Source: Castellaniella denitrificans
Lineage (GTDB): Bacteria; Pseudomonadota; Gammaproteobacteria; Burkholderiales; Burkholderiaceae_B
NCBI RefSeq assembly: GCF_042653765.1
Contig: NZ_JBHSEZ010000006.1
Location: 62,001-126,000 of the forward strand
Direction: 5' to 3'
Length of the DNA stretch: 64,000 nucleotides
A program made the position numbers and the translations under genes. Position 1 is the stretch's first letter, and every line of letters begins with the position of its first letter. A model generated the notes under the pieces. That model did no database searches. It saw only the letters and a program-made list of their open reading frames with translations, and was not told the DNA's origin. Shown one piece after another: positions 41,226 through 49,788 of the stretch.

Positions 41226-43829
41226 CTACCGCGCCCCCCACCCTGTCAGCACGATCCGCACCGTCTTGAACACGATCAGGATGTCCAGCCACAGCGAGAA
41301 ATGCTTGATGTAGTAGAAATCGTGCTGGATCTTGACCCGCGTCTCGTCGGCGTCCCCGGCGTAGCCCTGCATCACCTGGGCCCAGCCGGTGATGCCGGGA
41401 CGCACGACGTGACGGTAGATATAAAAGGGGATCTCGGCGTCGAACCGGTCCACGAACTCGCGCTGTTCCGGCCGGGGGCCGATCAGGCTCATGTCGCCCT
41501 TCAGCACGTTCCATAGCTGGGGCAGTTCGTCCAGACGGGTGTTGCGGATGACACGTCCCACGCGCGTGATACGGTCATCATCCTCGCTGGCCAGGCGCGC
41601 GCCGTCCGATTCCGCATCGATGCGCATGCTGCGAAATTTGTAGATACGGAAATCACGCCCTCCCAGGCCGACGCGGCTCTGGACGAACAAGACGGGGCCG
41701 GGGCTATCCAGGCGAACGGCAAGGGCCGTCAAGAGCATCAGGGGCACAGCCACCGGAACCAGGATCAGAACACCTGCGATGTCGATCAGCCGCTTGCATA
41801 TGGAATACAGCGGAGACGGCAGGAGCGCGCCCACGTCGTTCTCGGATAAATGCTCGATCTCGACCCGCCCGGTCAGGTTTTCCCGCATCTGGCGGACGTG
41901 AAACACGGGGATATGCGAAAGAATGCACTGGGCCAGAAACCGCTCCCAGTCAGGATCCATGCCCTTGGCCTCCAGGTCGGCGACCACCGCGTCGTATCGC
42001 ACCCCATTCAAGTCGGGCTCCGCGAGCCGCCGAACCTCCAGATTATGCTGAGGACGAATGGCCCACGTCTCGCCCAAGGGCACCACCGCCAACTTCAGCC
42101 TCCGGTACTTTCCACCGATGAAATAAGCGGCATAGCACCAGGCCAGGGCTGCGGCATATGCCAACAACAGGATCGGCCTGGAGTAAGCACTCCGGCTGAA
42201 GAACAGGACCGCGAACGCCACCAGGAATACCGCTGTCACGACCGGTGCAATGTGGGCGATGATCGCGCCGCCCGAAAACTGCCCCAGACGGCGCAAGGTC
42301 AGGGTGACCACAAGGAACGACAGACCGACGGCAATCAGGGTGTTGATCCTGGCCGGGTCCATATGCCGCCAGAAAGGCATGCCCCATATCAGAATGGATG
42401 GCAGGACGGCCACCACCATCAACCCCGCGACGATCTGAAACGGCCCTCCCAGCAGGACGTACTCGTACCAGCGGGAATGGCGCCGCTCATAGCAGCCCAA
42501 GGCCTGCTGCCCATCGGCATCCGGCCCGGCGACCCGGCTGCCCTGCATCGCCGGCAGCCAGGCAAACGCCAGCATCATGATCAGATAGCCCCATTCCGAC
42601 ATCTCGGTCGAAAAGGTATGCAGCATCAGGGTGCCCAGATAGGCCAGGGCCGCACCCGCCGAAGCCGCGACGAAATATGTTTCCTCGGCATGTCGCGCGC
42701 CTCGACGCAGGACCTTTCTGATCGGCAAGACCGCCGCACCGATGAATCCCAGCATGCCCGCGAGGCCCAGCACGCCGAAATCGGCCAAGGCGCTCAGGTA
42801 TGCATTGTGAACCTGCATGACGACGCCATAGCCCGGATCCATGGAGGTGGAGCCAAATCCGCAGCCCAAAGGCAGGCACTCCACCGCACGCTCGAACCCG
42901 TTTTGCAGCAGCCGGATCCGCTCAGGGTCGCCGTTGCCCAGGCGAGTCGTAGTGATCGGATCGACCGCGGTCTCCACCAGCGCCTCTGCCTTTCCCATGA
43001 AAGCCCCGCCGGCCTTAACCATTTCGGGAGAGGAAGACGCGGCGTCCGACCCATGGCTCAGGTAGCCTATGCCCGTGCTGAACAGCAGCAATCCAAACAA
43101 GGCTGGCACGCACACCGCCATCGCCGGCCGTGCCCTGGACAAGAAGAACCAGTCCCGACGCCAGGCCAGAAGCCCCCCAAAAACAAGAACCATCAGTCCA
43201 ATCACCAGAGCACCCGTGCGCGTGCCGTCGATCACGACCAGGAAGACACACGCCGCAATCGCCAGGCCATTGGCCAGCCAATCCCGTGGCCGGATCAGCA
43301 TGTCCGCCAGGAACAGCGGCATGAAAAATGCCCCGACCTTCCAGATCACCCCAGGCCAGGCCAGAAAGCTGCCTTCGCGACCCGCCGAACCCAGATCGAT
43401 GTAATACCCGTACGGCGCCGCCTTGGAGGCGAAGAACACCAGAACCACCGCCGCCACGACCCAGCGCAGCATCAAGACCCTTTCACGCCATCCAAGGCCG
43501 CCGACCAGTCGCCAGGCAACGCAGAAGCACATGCCGATGACTGCGATCTTGATTGCATGGTGCAGGGAAATGGCGCTGTGATTGACCGCGGCCGACAGCA
43601 CCATACCCAGAACCAGCACTGCGCACGAACCCCACACCCACGCGGGCGGCATTGGCCGACCCGCTCCCGGCGCGGGGACCGGCCACGTGGCACCCATCAC
43701 AGCAAGCGCCCAGATACCCCACAGCCCCCAGTATCCCAAAGGCGTCGCAATATCCCGCAAACTTCCCAGCGCGGCCAAAAGCAGGCCGAACGCAAGCAGA
43801 AACGATAAGAAAAATCCGCGATGAACCAT
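41226..43829 (-). CDS. Fusion: O-antigen polymerase/ligase-like (Wzy_C) + polyprenyl-phosphate hexose-1-phosphate transferase
   Basis: 867 residues in one open frame. Residues 1 to about 430 are a polytopic O-antigen polymerase/ligase-like domain (RLLQNGFERAVECLPLGCGFGS, VHNAYLSALADFGVLGL, FSTEMSEWGYLIMMLAFAW), close to the free-standing Wzy encoded at 48331-49611. Residues about 445-867 are a complete WcaJ/WbaP-type initiating transferase: membrane helices, a small Rossmann-like region (LAVVPLGETWAI..YDAVVADLE), then the catalytic domain from KRLIDIAGVLILVPVAVPLM with KFRSMRID, RLDELPQLWNVLKGDMSLIGPRPEQREF and VRPGITGWAQV. The conserved Asp-Glu of the catalytic site is kept. Such a fusion would join chain initiation with polymerisation or ligation. 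A sequencing error joining two genes is possible but needs a missed stop. Confidence 0.85.
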   Translation of the reverse strand: MVHRGFFLSFLLAFGLLLAALGSLRDIATPLGYWGLWGIWALAVMGATWPVPAPGAGRPMPPAWVWGSCAVLVLGMVLSAAVNHSAISLHHAIKIAVIGMCFCVAWRLVGGLGWRERVLMLRWVVAAVVLVFFASKAAPYGYYIDLGSAGREGSFLAWPGVIWKVGAFFMPLFLADMLIRPRDWLANGLAIAACVFLVVIDGTRTGALVIGLMVLVFGGLLAWRRDWFFLSRARPAMAVCVPALFGLLLFSTGIGYLSHGSDAASSSPEMVKAGGAFMGKAEALVETAVDPITTTRLGNGDPERIRLLQNGFERAVECLPLGCGFGSTSMDPGYGVVMQVHNAYLSALADFGVLGLAGMLGFIGAAVLPIRKVLRRGARHAEETYFVAASAGAALAYLGTLMLHTFSTEMSEWGYLIMMLAFAWLPAMQGSRVAGPDADGQQALGCYERRHSRWYEYVLLGGPFQIVAGLMVVAVLPSILIWGMPFWRHMDPARINTLIAVGLSFLVVTLTLRRLGQFSGGAIIAHIAPVVTAVFLVAFAVLFFSRSAYSRPILLLAYAAALAWCYAAYFIGGKYRRLKLAVVPLGETWAIRPQHNLEVRRLAEPDLNGVRYDAVVADLEAKGMDPDWERFLAQCILSHIPVFHVRQMRENLTGRVEIEHLSENDVGALLPSPLYSICKRLIDIAGVLILVPVAVPLMLLTALAVRLDSPGPVLFVQSRVGLGGRDFRIYKFRSMRIDAESDGARLASEDDDRITRVGRVIRNTRLDELPQLWNVLKGDMSLIGPRPEQREFVDRFDAEIPFYIYRHVVRPGITGWAQVMQGYAGDADETRVKIQHDFYYIKHFSLWLDILIVFKTVRIVLTGWGAR

Positions 43830-44032
43830 TTACAAGATGAAGCCTCCAAGCGATCCACCCACATCCTAGTGAATCCCCGGCTGGATAATGTAAGAGGTTC
43901 CTTTATTTCTAATCAGATTCCCTCGGAATATGTCCAGTGCATTTAGCGCACTGCATCAATCGAAACCGGCCAAACCACACTGTGCCGTCAATGAAGCCCC
44001 CCGGAGCATTCCGAGGACTCACGCTTCTTCAC
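43830..44032. other. 203-bp gap before the Wzy-transferase fusion gene
   Basis: AT-richer than the flanks (TTCCTTTATTTCTAATCAGA), so it could carry a promoter for the fusion gene, which would then be a separate unit. I see no clear -35/-10 pair, no JUMPstart/ops sequence and no terminator for the upstream glycosyltransferase. Confidence 0.4.
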
Positions 44033-45154
44033 TCATTCCAGCAGCCAGGCCGATAACTTCTGGTTGATCTTTCGCACATCGAAACACGACTCGGCCATCC
44101 GGCGGCTGGCCCGCCCCATGGACGCGACCCGTCCGGGATCATCCAGGAATCGCAGCATGGCTTTCGCCAGGGCGGCCGCATCGCGCGCCGGTACGAGATA
44201 CCCATTGACCCCGTCGCGGACCGTCTCACGGCAACCGGGCACGTCGGTGGTGATCACTGGCCGCCCCATCGCCATTGCCTCCTGGGTGCTCAGCGGAACA
44301 CCCTCGCGATACGAGGGCAGGACGAACACACTGGCGCGTTCCAGCCAGGGCCGCACAGGCACATACCCCGGCCACTCCAGCAGATCCTCATCCACCCAGG
44401 CCTGGACCTGAGCCCGGCTCAAGCCGCCAGGATTGGAATCCAGGCCGCCCAGGAGCACGAATCTCGTCCGAGGATACCGCTCCTTGACCCATCGAGCCGC
44501 AGCGGCGTATTCCACGATTCCCTTCTCGCGCAGCAACCGCCCCACCAGCAGGAAACACATCGGCTCAACGACCGGCGGCGCTTCCCGCCAGGCCTGCAGG
44601 TCAACGCCAATCCCGCCCAGCAGGGCCGACCGCGCCCGCGCCACCAGGCCCCACTCGACGAACTCCCGCTGGTCATCGGGGTTCAGGAAAATCACCCTAT
44701 GGGCCCGCCCCAGCGCCATACGGTACAGAACTTCGACCACGAGGCGCAAAGCGCGGCGGGTCCACGCATCACGCCCGTCCGAGGCCGTGAACACATAGCC
44801 AGCGCCCTCGACCATGGCCACGCGCCTGGGAACCCCGGCCAGCCAGGCCGCCAGGGTTCCGTAGACCATCGGCTTGGTGGAGAATGCGAACACGACATCC
44901 GGCGCCAGGCGCCGCAGGATCTGGATCAATCGGGCGACGTCCATCAGGTCGCGCAAAGGATTCATGCCTGTGCGCTGCAACCGGTAGTCGATGGGGACCG
45001 CGCCCAGCGCGGTCAGTTCCGCGCGCGTCGCCGCATCGTAGTCCGGCGCCAGGCAGCGCACCCGCACTCCGGACGCAGCCAGGTCACGGATCAGATGCCC
45101 CCGGAACTTCAACAGATCCACCGCATGGTGGGAAATGATGGCGAGGCACGTCAT
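44033..45154 (-). CDS. Glycosyltransferase family 4 (PglA-like)
   Basis: 373 residues from ATG 45154 (ATGA overlap with the GT2 gene). N-terminal domain CLAIISHHAVDLLKFRGHLIRDLAASGVRVRCLAPDYD; C-terminal GT-B domain MCFLLVGRLLREKGIVEYAAAARWV and the EX7E motif SYREGVPLSTQEAMAMGRPVITTDVPGCRETVRDGVNGYLV. Retaining GT4 enzymes of this look extend lipid-linked sugars; donor and acceptor are unknown. Confidence 0.88.
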   Translation of the reverse strand: MTCLAIISHHAVDLLKFRGHLIRDLAASGVRVRCLAPDYDAATRAELTALGAVPIDYRLQRTGMNPLRDLMDVARLIQILRRLAPDVVFAFSTKPMVYGTLAAWLAGVPRRVAMVEGAGYVFTASDGRDAWTRRALRLVVEVLYRMALGRAHRVIFLNPDDQREFVEWGLVARARSALLGGIGVDLQAWREAPPVVEPMCFLLVGRLLREKGIVEYAAAARWVKERYPRTRFVLLGGLDSNPGGLSRAQVQAWVDEDLLEWPGYVPVRPWLERASVFVLPSYREGVPLSTQEAMAMGRPVITTDVPGCRETVRDGVNGYLVPARDAAALAKAMLRFLDDPGRVASMGRASRRMAESCFDVRKINQKLSAWLLE

Positions 45155-45966
45155 GTCGGAGAACGCCCGCGCCCGGCCGCAGCCTTTGCCGCGCAATAGG
45201 CCAGACACTGCACGCTGCGAATGCCCGCCTTCAACTTGTCCGTCCAGCGCTGTTCCCTACCGACCTGCGCCGCATAGAACAGCAGGAACCCTTCGGGGTT
45301 GCGCCGCAGATGCGCCCGGAAATTCCGGGTATAGCCATCGTCCAGGTATTCACACAAATAGATCGCCCGGTCCAGGTAGAACCAGATCGCTCCCCGGTCG
45401 CCGATCTGGTTCCAGATGTAGAGTTCCGGCACGAATTTCTCACCGGGGATGACGGGGAAAGGCAGTCCGGCCATGATCTCCCGACGAAACACATAGGCCA
45501 GGTCACCCCGCACCATACGTCCCACCTGACTGGGCGTCCCCACGAAAGGCGACGGCAAGCCTTCGCAATCCAGGCCCAGCAAGCGCCTCTCCATATCCGC
45601 CCGGCGAAAACATACGCCGGCGACGAATCGCGGCGCGCCCATGGCAGCGGACAACGCGCCCATCACGCGCTCGACGGCATCCTCCGTCAGCAGATCGTCG
45701 CTGTCAACGATGAAAATCCAATCCCCCCGCGCCGCGCGGACGCCGGTATTGAGGGCCACGTGCTTGCCACCGTTTTCCTGCCTCAGCACCGTGACGGGGA
45801 ACCCCGCCCCGGCCCGCAGGGCATGGGCCCACGACTGCGTATCGTCCGAGCTCCCGTCATCGACGATCAGCCATTCGAAATCCAGCCGGCTCTGTCCGCG
45901 CAGGCTTTCATACAGCCGCGGCAACGTATGCCGGCGGTTGTAAGTCGGCGTCAGAATGGTCAGCAT
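45151..45966 (-). CDS. Glycosyltransferase family 2
   Basis: 271 residues from ATG 45966. GT-A fold: MLTILTPTYNRRHTLPRLYESLRGQ, DFEWLIVDDGSSDDTQ, GGKHVALNTGVRAARGDWIFIVDSDDLL with the DSD metal motif. The C-terminal half (CEYLDDGYTRNF) resembles GT2 enzymes in O-antigen loci. It overlaps both neighbours by a few bases. Confidence 0.9.
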   Translation of the reverse strand: MLTILTPTYNRRHTLPRLYESLRGQSRLDFEWLIVDDGSSDDTQSWAHALRAGAGFPVTVLRQENGGKHVALNTGVRAARGDWIFIVDSDDLLTEDAVERVMGALSAAMGAPRFVAGVCFRRADMERRLLGLDCEGLPSPFVGTPSQVGRMVRGDLAYVFRREIMAGLPFPVIPGEKFVPELYIWNQIGDRGAIWFYLDRAIYLCEYLDDGYTRNFRAHLRRNPEGFLLFYAAQVGREQRWTDKLKAGIRSVQCLAYCAAKAAAGRGRSPT

Positions 45967-47057
45967 GCGATTTTCCCCCGATAAAGTTCCAGCCACGTAT
46001 CGACGACACGCTCGATGTCGAATCGATCCTCGGCCCGCCGCCGTGCCGCCGCCGCCATCTCCGCCGCGCTCGCGGAATCCATCATGAGGGCCTGGGCCAG
46101 GCCACGCGCCAGCGCAGCCTCGTCTCCAGCAGAAACCAGGATTCCCGCGCCATTCAGAACCTCGGCCACCCCGCCCGCGTCAGTGGCCACGACCGGCGTT
46201 CCGGATGCCATCGCCTCGGCCACCACCAGCCCGAATCCCTCGAAGCGCGAGGACAGCACGAACACGTCGGCGGCACGCATCAGATCGGGCACGTCCTCTC
46301 TTGCCCCCAGGAAGACGACCCGATCATCCAGCCCCAGGGTAGACCGCAGCCGTTCCAGCGCCTGGCGCAGGGGACCATCCCCCGCGATCCACAAATCGAC
46401 GTCCGGACATTGCTCCCCCAGACGCACAAAGGCGCGCAGCAGGCCTGCATGATTCTTTTCTTCAGCCAGCCGTCCCACCGACAGAAGCAGGCGCATGCCA
46501 GGCCTCGGGCCTACCCGGCACCGGGATTGCGCCCGGAGTTCGGGCGTATTGGAGAACGACCGCAAATCGACGCCATTGAGCACCGGCAGCATCCGCCCCC
46601 TGGGCACCGCTCCCGCCCGCTCGAAGGTCTCGACCGCCGCGCGGCTGACATGAGTCGAAAGGTCCGCCAGTCGATCCGTCAGGCGATAGGCCAGCATCAC
46701 GGTCCGGCCTCCCTCGGCCGGGCTGTGCGCCGTGCAGATCAGACGGCGCATGGGTACGATCAGCCGCACGATACGGGCGACCAGGTTCGCATGCACCATA
46801 TGGCTGTGCACCACATCCGGCCGCCACTCGCGGACCAGGCGGCCCAGGCGCCCGCAGCCCCGCAACACGCCACGCGGCGTCTTGCTGAAACCCAGCGGAT
46901 ACAGTTCTACCGCCGCTCCGGGACGCACCGCGACATCGCCCGTCAGATAGGCGATGGCCACCGCATGCCCCCGAGCCGCCAGGCGATCGGCGAGATCGAC
47001 CACTTGGCGTTCCGCGCCACCCAGTTGCAACCCGGTCACAACCAGCAAGGCTCTCAT
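45960..47057 (-). CDS. Glycosyltransferase family 4
   Basis: 365 residues from ATG 47057, overlapping the wzx stop (ATGA). N-terminal GLQLGGAERQVVDLADRLAARGHAVAIAYL and DVVHSHMVHANLVARIVRL; C-terminal LLSVGRLAEEKNHAGLLRAF and SSRFEGFGLVVAEAMASGTPVVATDAGGVAEVL (EX7E). A typical retaining GT4 of O-antigen assembly. Confidence 0.9.
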   Translation of the reverse strand: MRALLVVTGLQLGGAERQVVDLADRLAARGHAVAIAYLTGDVAVRPGAAVELYPLGFSKTPRGVLRGCGRLGRLVREWRPDVVHSHMVHANLVARIVRLIVPMRRLICTAHSPAEGGRTVMLAYRLTDRLADLSTHVSRAAVETFERAGAVPRGRMLPVLNGVDLRSFSNTPELRAQSRCRVGPRPGMRLLLSVGRLAEEKNHAGLLRAFVRLGEQCPDVDLWIAGDGPLRQALERLRSTLGLDDRVVFLGAREDVPDLMRAADVFVLSSRFEGFGLVVAEAMASGTPVVATDAGGVAEVLNGAGILVSAGDEAALARGLAQALMMDSASAAEMAAAARRRAEDRFDIERVVDTWLELYRGKIAC

Positions 47058-48331
47058 CGATCCCCTCCACCACACGCCGCGCTCCGGCGCACCAGGACCG
47101 CCGACATCCCAACCATGACCGCCAGCAACGCCGTCTCGACGCCCACCAAGCCCGCCGCCATGCCCAATCCCCCATAGAGAACGGACAGCCCCGTGCCGCA
47201 GAGAACACCCAGGATGGAAAATGCAGAAATGACATAGCTGGTCGGCTTGGCCCTGCCAGCCGGTATCAGCAGCATCATCGCGATGCTCTGGTTGAGGATG
47301 CGCAGGGGTGCCAGGCCGGTCAACACGTAATAGATCGACAAAGCCCCACCGAAGCTGGAACCCAGCATCGCATCCAGCACCCACGGACCGATCACGATCG
47401 CCAGTCCCGTGCCCACCGATACCAGCACCGCGATCACCGCCAGCACCGCAAGGGGCGCCCGGAACGACACCGCTTCGCCACCCGCCTCCAGGCGCTGGGA
47501 AAAGACCGGGAACGCCGCGGACAGGAACGGCATGGCCAGGCTGGTCATCCCCTTGATCAATTTTTCGGGTGGGGCAAATTCACCCACTGCCCGCTTGCCC
47601 GAGCTCAGGCCCAGAAAGACGGGAATGGCCGACATCGCCAGATTGCTGGCGCTGCGGTAGACGAAAAAATGGAAGCCCTCGCGAATCTGGCGGCGGGCAC
47701 CCTTGAAATCCCAGGCCACCGAGCCGACTTCGAACCGGCACCAGCCCAACGTCAGGCAGGTATTCAGCAATGGAGGAATCGCCAGGACCGGCAGGGCCAG
47801 CAGAAAATCATCCGGCGTACGCACCAGGACCGCCAACACACCCAGACCGCACAGACGCAGAACCACGTCCAGCATCGCGGGCCCCGACATCCGCTCCCGC
47901 CCCTGGAAATACCACATGGGGCTGAAGCCGAACGCCAGGAAATAGGCCAGCACGAATCCCAGGAGTGCCGGCCCGCTCAGATAGGCATCCAGCAAGCCCA
48001 GGCTCCAGGCCGCCAGCATCAGGCCAGCCAGGGGCGCCGCCAACAGGATCTTGGCCAGCAGCACCTGGGAAAACAGGCGATTCAATCCGGGCAATCGCCC
48101 GCGCGCCAGCGCCGCCTGCTGGGCCGCGTTGATGTTGAAACCGTATTCGACCAGCAGAGACGCCGTCAGCGCCAGCGCCTGGCAGAACAGGATCTGGCCA
48201 TAGGCTACCGGCCCCAGCGCGCGCGCCAGGATGGGGATTTCAAATATCGGAACAAGAAAGGAGACGAGCTGGACGACGTACAGCGCGCCCGCATTGCGGG
48301 CAACCCGCCCCCGGATGGAATCCTCCGCCAT
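47054..48331 (-). CDS. wzx: O-antigen flippase (Wzx, MATE/MOP superfamily)
   Basis: 425 residues from ATG 48331, overlapping the wzy stop by one base (TGATG). About 12 membrane segments. ARNAGALYVVQLVSFLVPIFEIPILARALGPVAYGQILFCQALALTASLLVEYGFN is the standard Wzx start, and GFSPMWYFQGRERM follows in the middle. Moves undecaprenyl-diphosphate-linked repeat units to the periplasmic side. Confidence 0.92.
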   Translation of the reverse strand: MAEDSIRGRVARNAGALYVVQLVSFLVPIFEIPILARALGPVAYGQILFCQALALTASLLVEYGFNINAAQQAALARGRLPGLNRLFSQVLLAKILLAAPLAGLMLAAWSLGLLDAYLSGPALLGFVLAYFLAFGFSPMWYFQGRERMSGPAMLDVVLRLCGLGVLAVLVRTPDDFLLALPVLAIPPLLNTCLTLGWCRFEVGSVAWDFKGARRQIREGFHFFVYRSASNLAMSAIPVFLGLSSGKRAVGEFAPPEKLIKGMTSLAMPFLSAAFPVFSQRLEAGGEAVSFRAPLAVLAVIAVLVSVGTGLAIVIGPWVLDAMLGSSFGGALSIYYVLTGLAPLRILNQSIAMMLLIPAGRAKPTSYVISAFSILGVLCGTGLSVLYGGLGMAAGLVGVETALLAVMVGMSAVLVRRSAACGGGDR

Positions 48332-49611
48332 CAGCCACTCTCGGCCGGGGCCCACGCAAACGCCAGCATGAGAATCAGGTAGCCCCATTCCGACATCTCG
48401 GTCGTGAAGGTATTGAGCATCAGCGACATCCCGTAGGCCAACGCAGAGCCTGCGGCGGCCACGACGAAACAGGCCTGCGCGTCCTTTGCGCCTCGACGCA
48501 GCACCTGCCAGATCGGCAGCCATGCCGCCATCAGGAAGCCCAGCATGCCCACCAGCCCCAGTACGCCGAAATCCCCAAGCGCAGCCAGATACGCGTTATG
48601 GACCACCATCCACGCTCCAGTACCGATATCCGTTCCTGTCGCTCCGAAACCGCAACCCAGCGGCGCACAAGCCACGACCTGCTCCAGACTGGCCTGCAGC
48701 AGCTTGATGCGCGCCGGGTCTCCGGCACCAATGCGGGTTTCGAAGGTTCGATTCAGGGCCCCTTCCAGGACGCGCACCGGCTCGACCGCCACCGTAGCGG
48801 CGTCCGCCTGCGACCCACTCGCCGAAGCGCCCGCGGACCAGAACCTGCCCACCCCCATGTTCGCTCCTGTATCGAGCAATTGCAGGGACAGTAGCAGGGC
48901 CAGCGCTACCCAAAGCCACCGGAACCGTCGGCGCCACAACCCCCAGTCGCCACACCAGCACAGAAAGGCGACAAAGCCCACGGCAGTCGCCCCCAACAGC
49001 AATAGTCCCGTCCGGCTGCCGTCGATCAGCACCAGGAACACACAGGCGGCGATCATCAGGCCGTTCCTGGCCCAGGAGGCCGGAGTATTGACCGCATCCG
49101 CGAGGAAAACCGGCAGAAAGAAGGCACCAGCCTTCCACAGCACCCCGTACACCGCCAGAAAGCTGCCTTCACGAGGACCGTCGATCAGAGCCTGCCCGGT
49201 TGGGTTCCAGACCTTGGACACAGCGAAACTGACGAGCAGCACCACGACTGCCCAGCCCATCGCCCCGACCAGCCGCCGCCCATCGAGCCGCACGGCCAGA
49301 CGCCACATCACCATGAACATGAGCGCAACCACGCCGATCTTGACCGCCTGATAAGCGGACACCCCATCGCGGTTGAAAGCGGCCGAGAGCAGCATCCCGA
49401 CGATCAGGATGGCGTAAGAGGCCATTACCCAGCCGGGCGGCCGGGTTTGGGTGCGGGTTCCCTGGGCGCGGCGCGTGACGATCAACGTCACCACGGCCCA
49501 CAGCCCCCATGCGCCCCAATACCCCAGAGGAGACACGAGATCCCGCAGGCTGCCCGACACCATCAGGACCAGGGACGCCGTCAATAATGCGACAGGAAGT
49601 CTGTCGCTCAT
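48331..49611 (-). CDS. O-antigen polymerase (Wzy/WaaL-like)
   Basis: 426 residues from ATG 49611; two GTG codons directly precede it in frame, so the start is not certain. About 11 membrane segments and a long periplasmic loop holding ARIKLLQASLEQVVACAPLGCGFGATG, then VHNAYLAALGDFGVLGLVGM. It is clearly paralogous to the N-terminal half of the fusion protein at 41226-43829: SLRDxxxPLGYWGxWGxWA, REGSFLA, WKxGAFFxPxFLAD, AACVFLVxIDGxRTG and TEMSEWGYL are shared. Being next to wzx it is probably the polymerase, leaving ligation or a second polymer for the fused copy. Confidence 0.85.
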   Translation of the reverse strand: MSDRLPVALLTASLVLMVSGSLRDLVSPLGYWGAWGLWAVVTLIVTRRAQGTRTQTRPPGWVMASYAILIVGMLLSAAFNRDGVSAYQAVKIGVVALMFMVMWRLAVRLDGRRLVGAMGWAVVVLLVSFAVSKVWNPTGQALIDGPREGSFLAVYGVLWKAGAFFLPVFLADAVNTPASWARNGLMIAACVFLVLIDGSRTGLLLLGATAVGFVAFLCWCGDWGLWRRRFRWLWVALALLLSLQLLDTGANMGVGRFWSAGASASGSQADAATVAVEPVRVLEGALNRTFETRIGAGDPARIKLLQASLEQVVACAPLGCGFGATGTDIGTGAWMVVHNAYLAALGDFGVLGLVGMLGFLMAAWLPIWQVLRRGAKDAQACFVVAAAGSALAYGMSLMLNTFTTEMSEWGYLILMLAFAWAPAESG

Positions 49612-49679
49612 CACCACTCGTCCCAAAAAACTCTCCCCTGGCTGTCTGGATGCCCAAGGCATCAGGTTAGCAGTGAAAG

Positions 49680-49726
49680 ACTATACGAATGGTTAGGGAT
49701 TATTAGATGAAGTACGGGGGGGGGGG
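49680..49726 (-). promoter_or_regulatory. Putative wzy promoter region with 11-base C/G tract
   Basis: Eleven consecutive G (49716-49726; C on the minus strand). On the minus strand a TATAGT (49685-49680) is a possible -10 with no clear -35, placing the homopolymer at roughly -43 to -53. Such tracts slip in length in Bordetella fimbrial promoters. Promoter function is inference. Confidence 0.4.
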
Positions 49727-49788
49727 AGGAGATCACCCCCGCAGCCGCACGGGGACGTTTTCGCACTCGTCAGTCGAGGCGGCTTACG

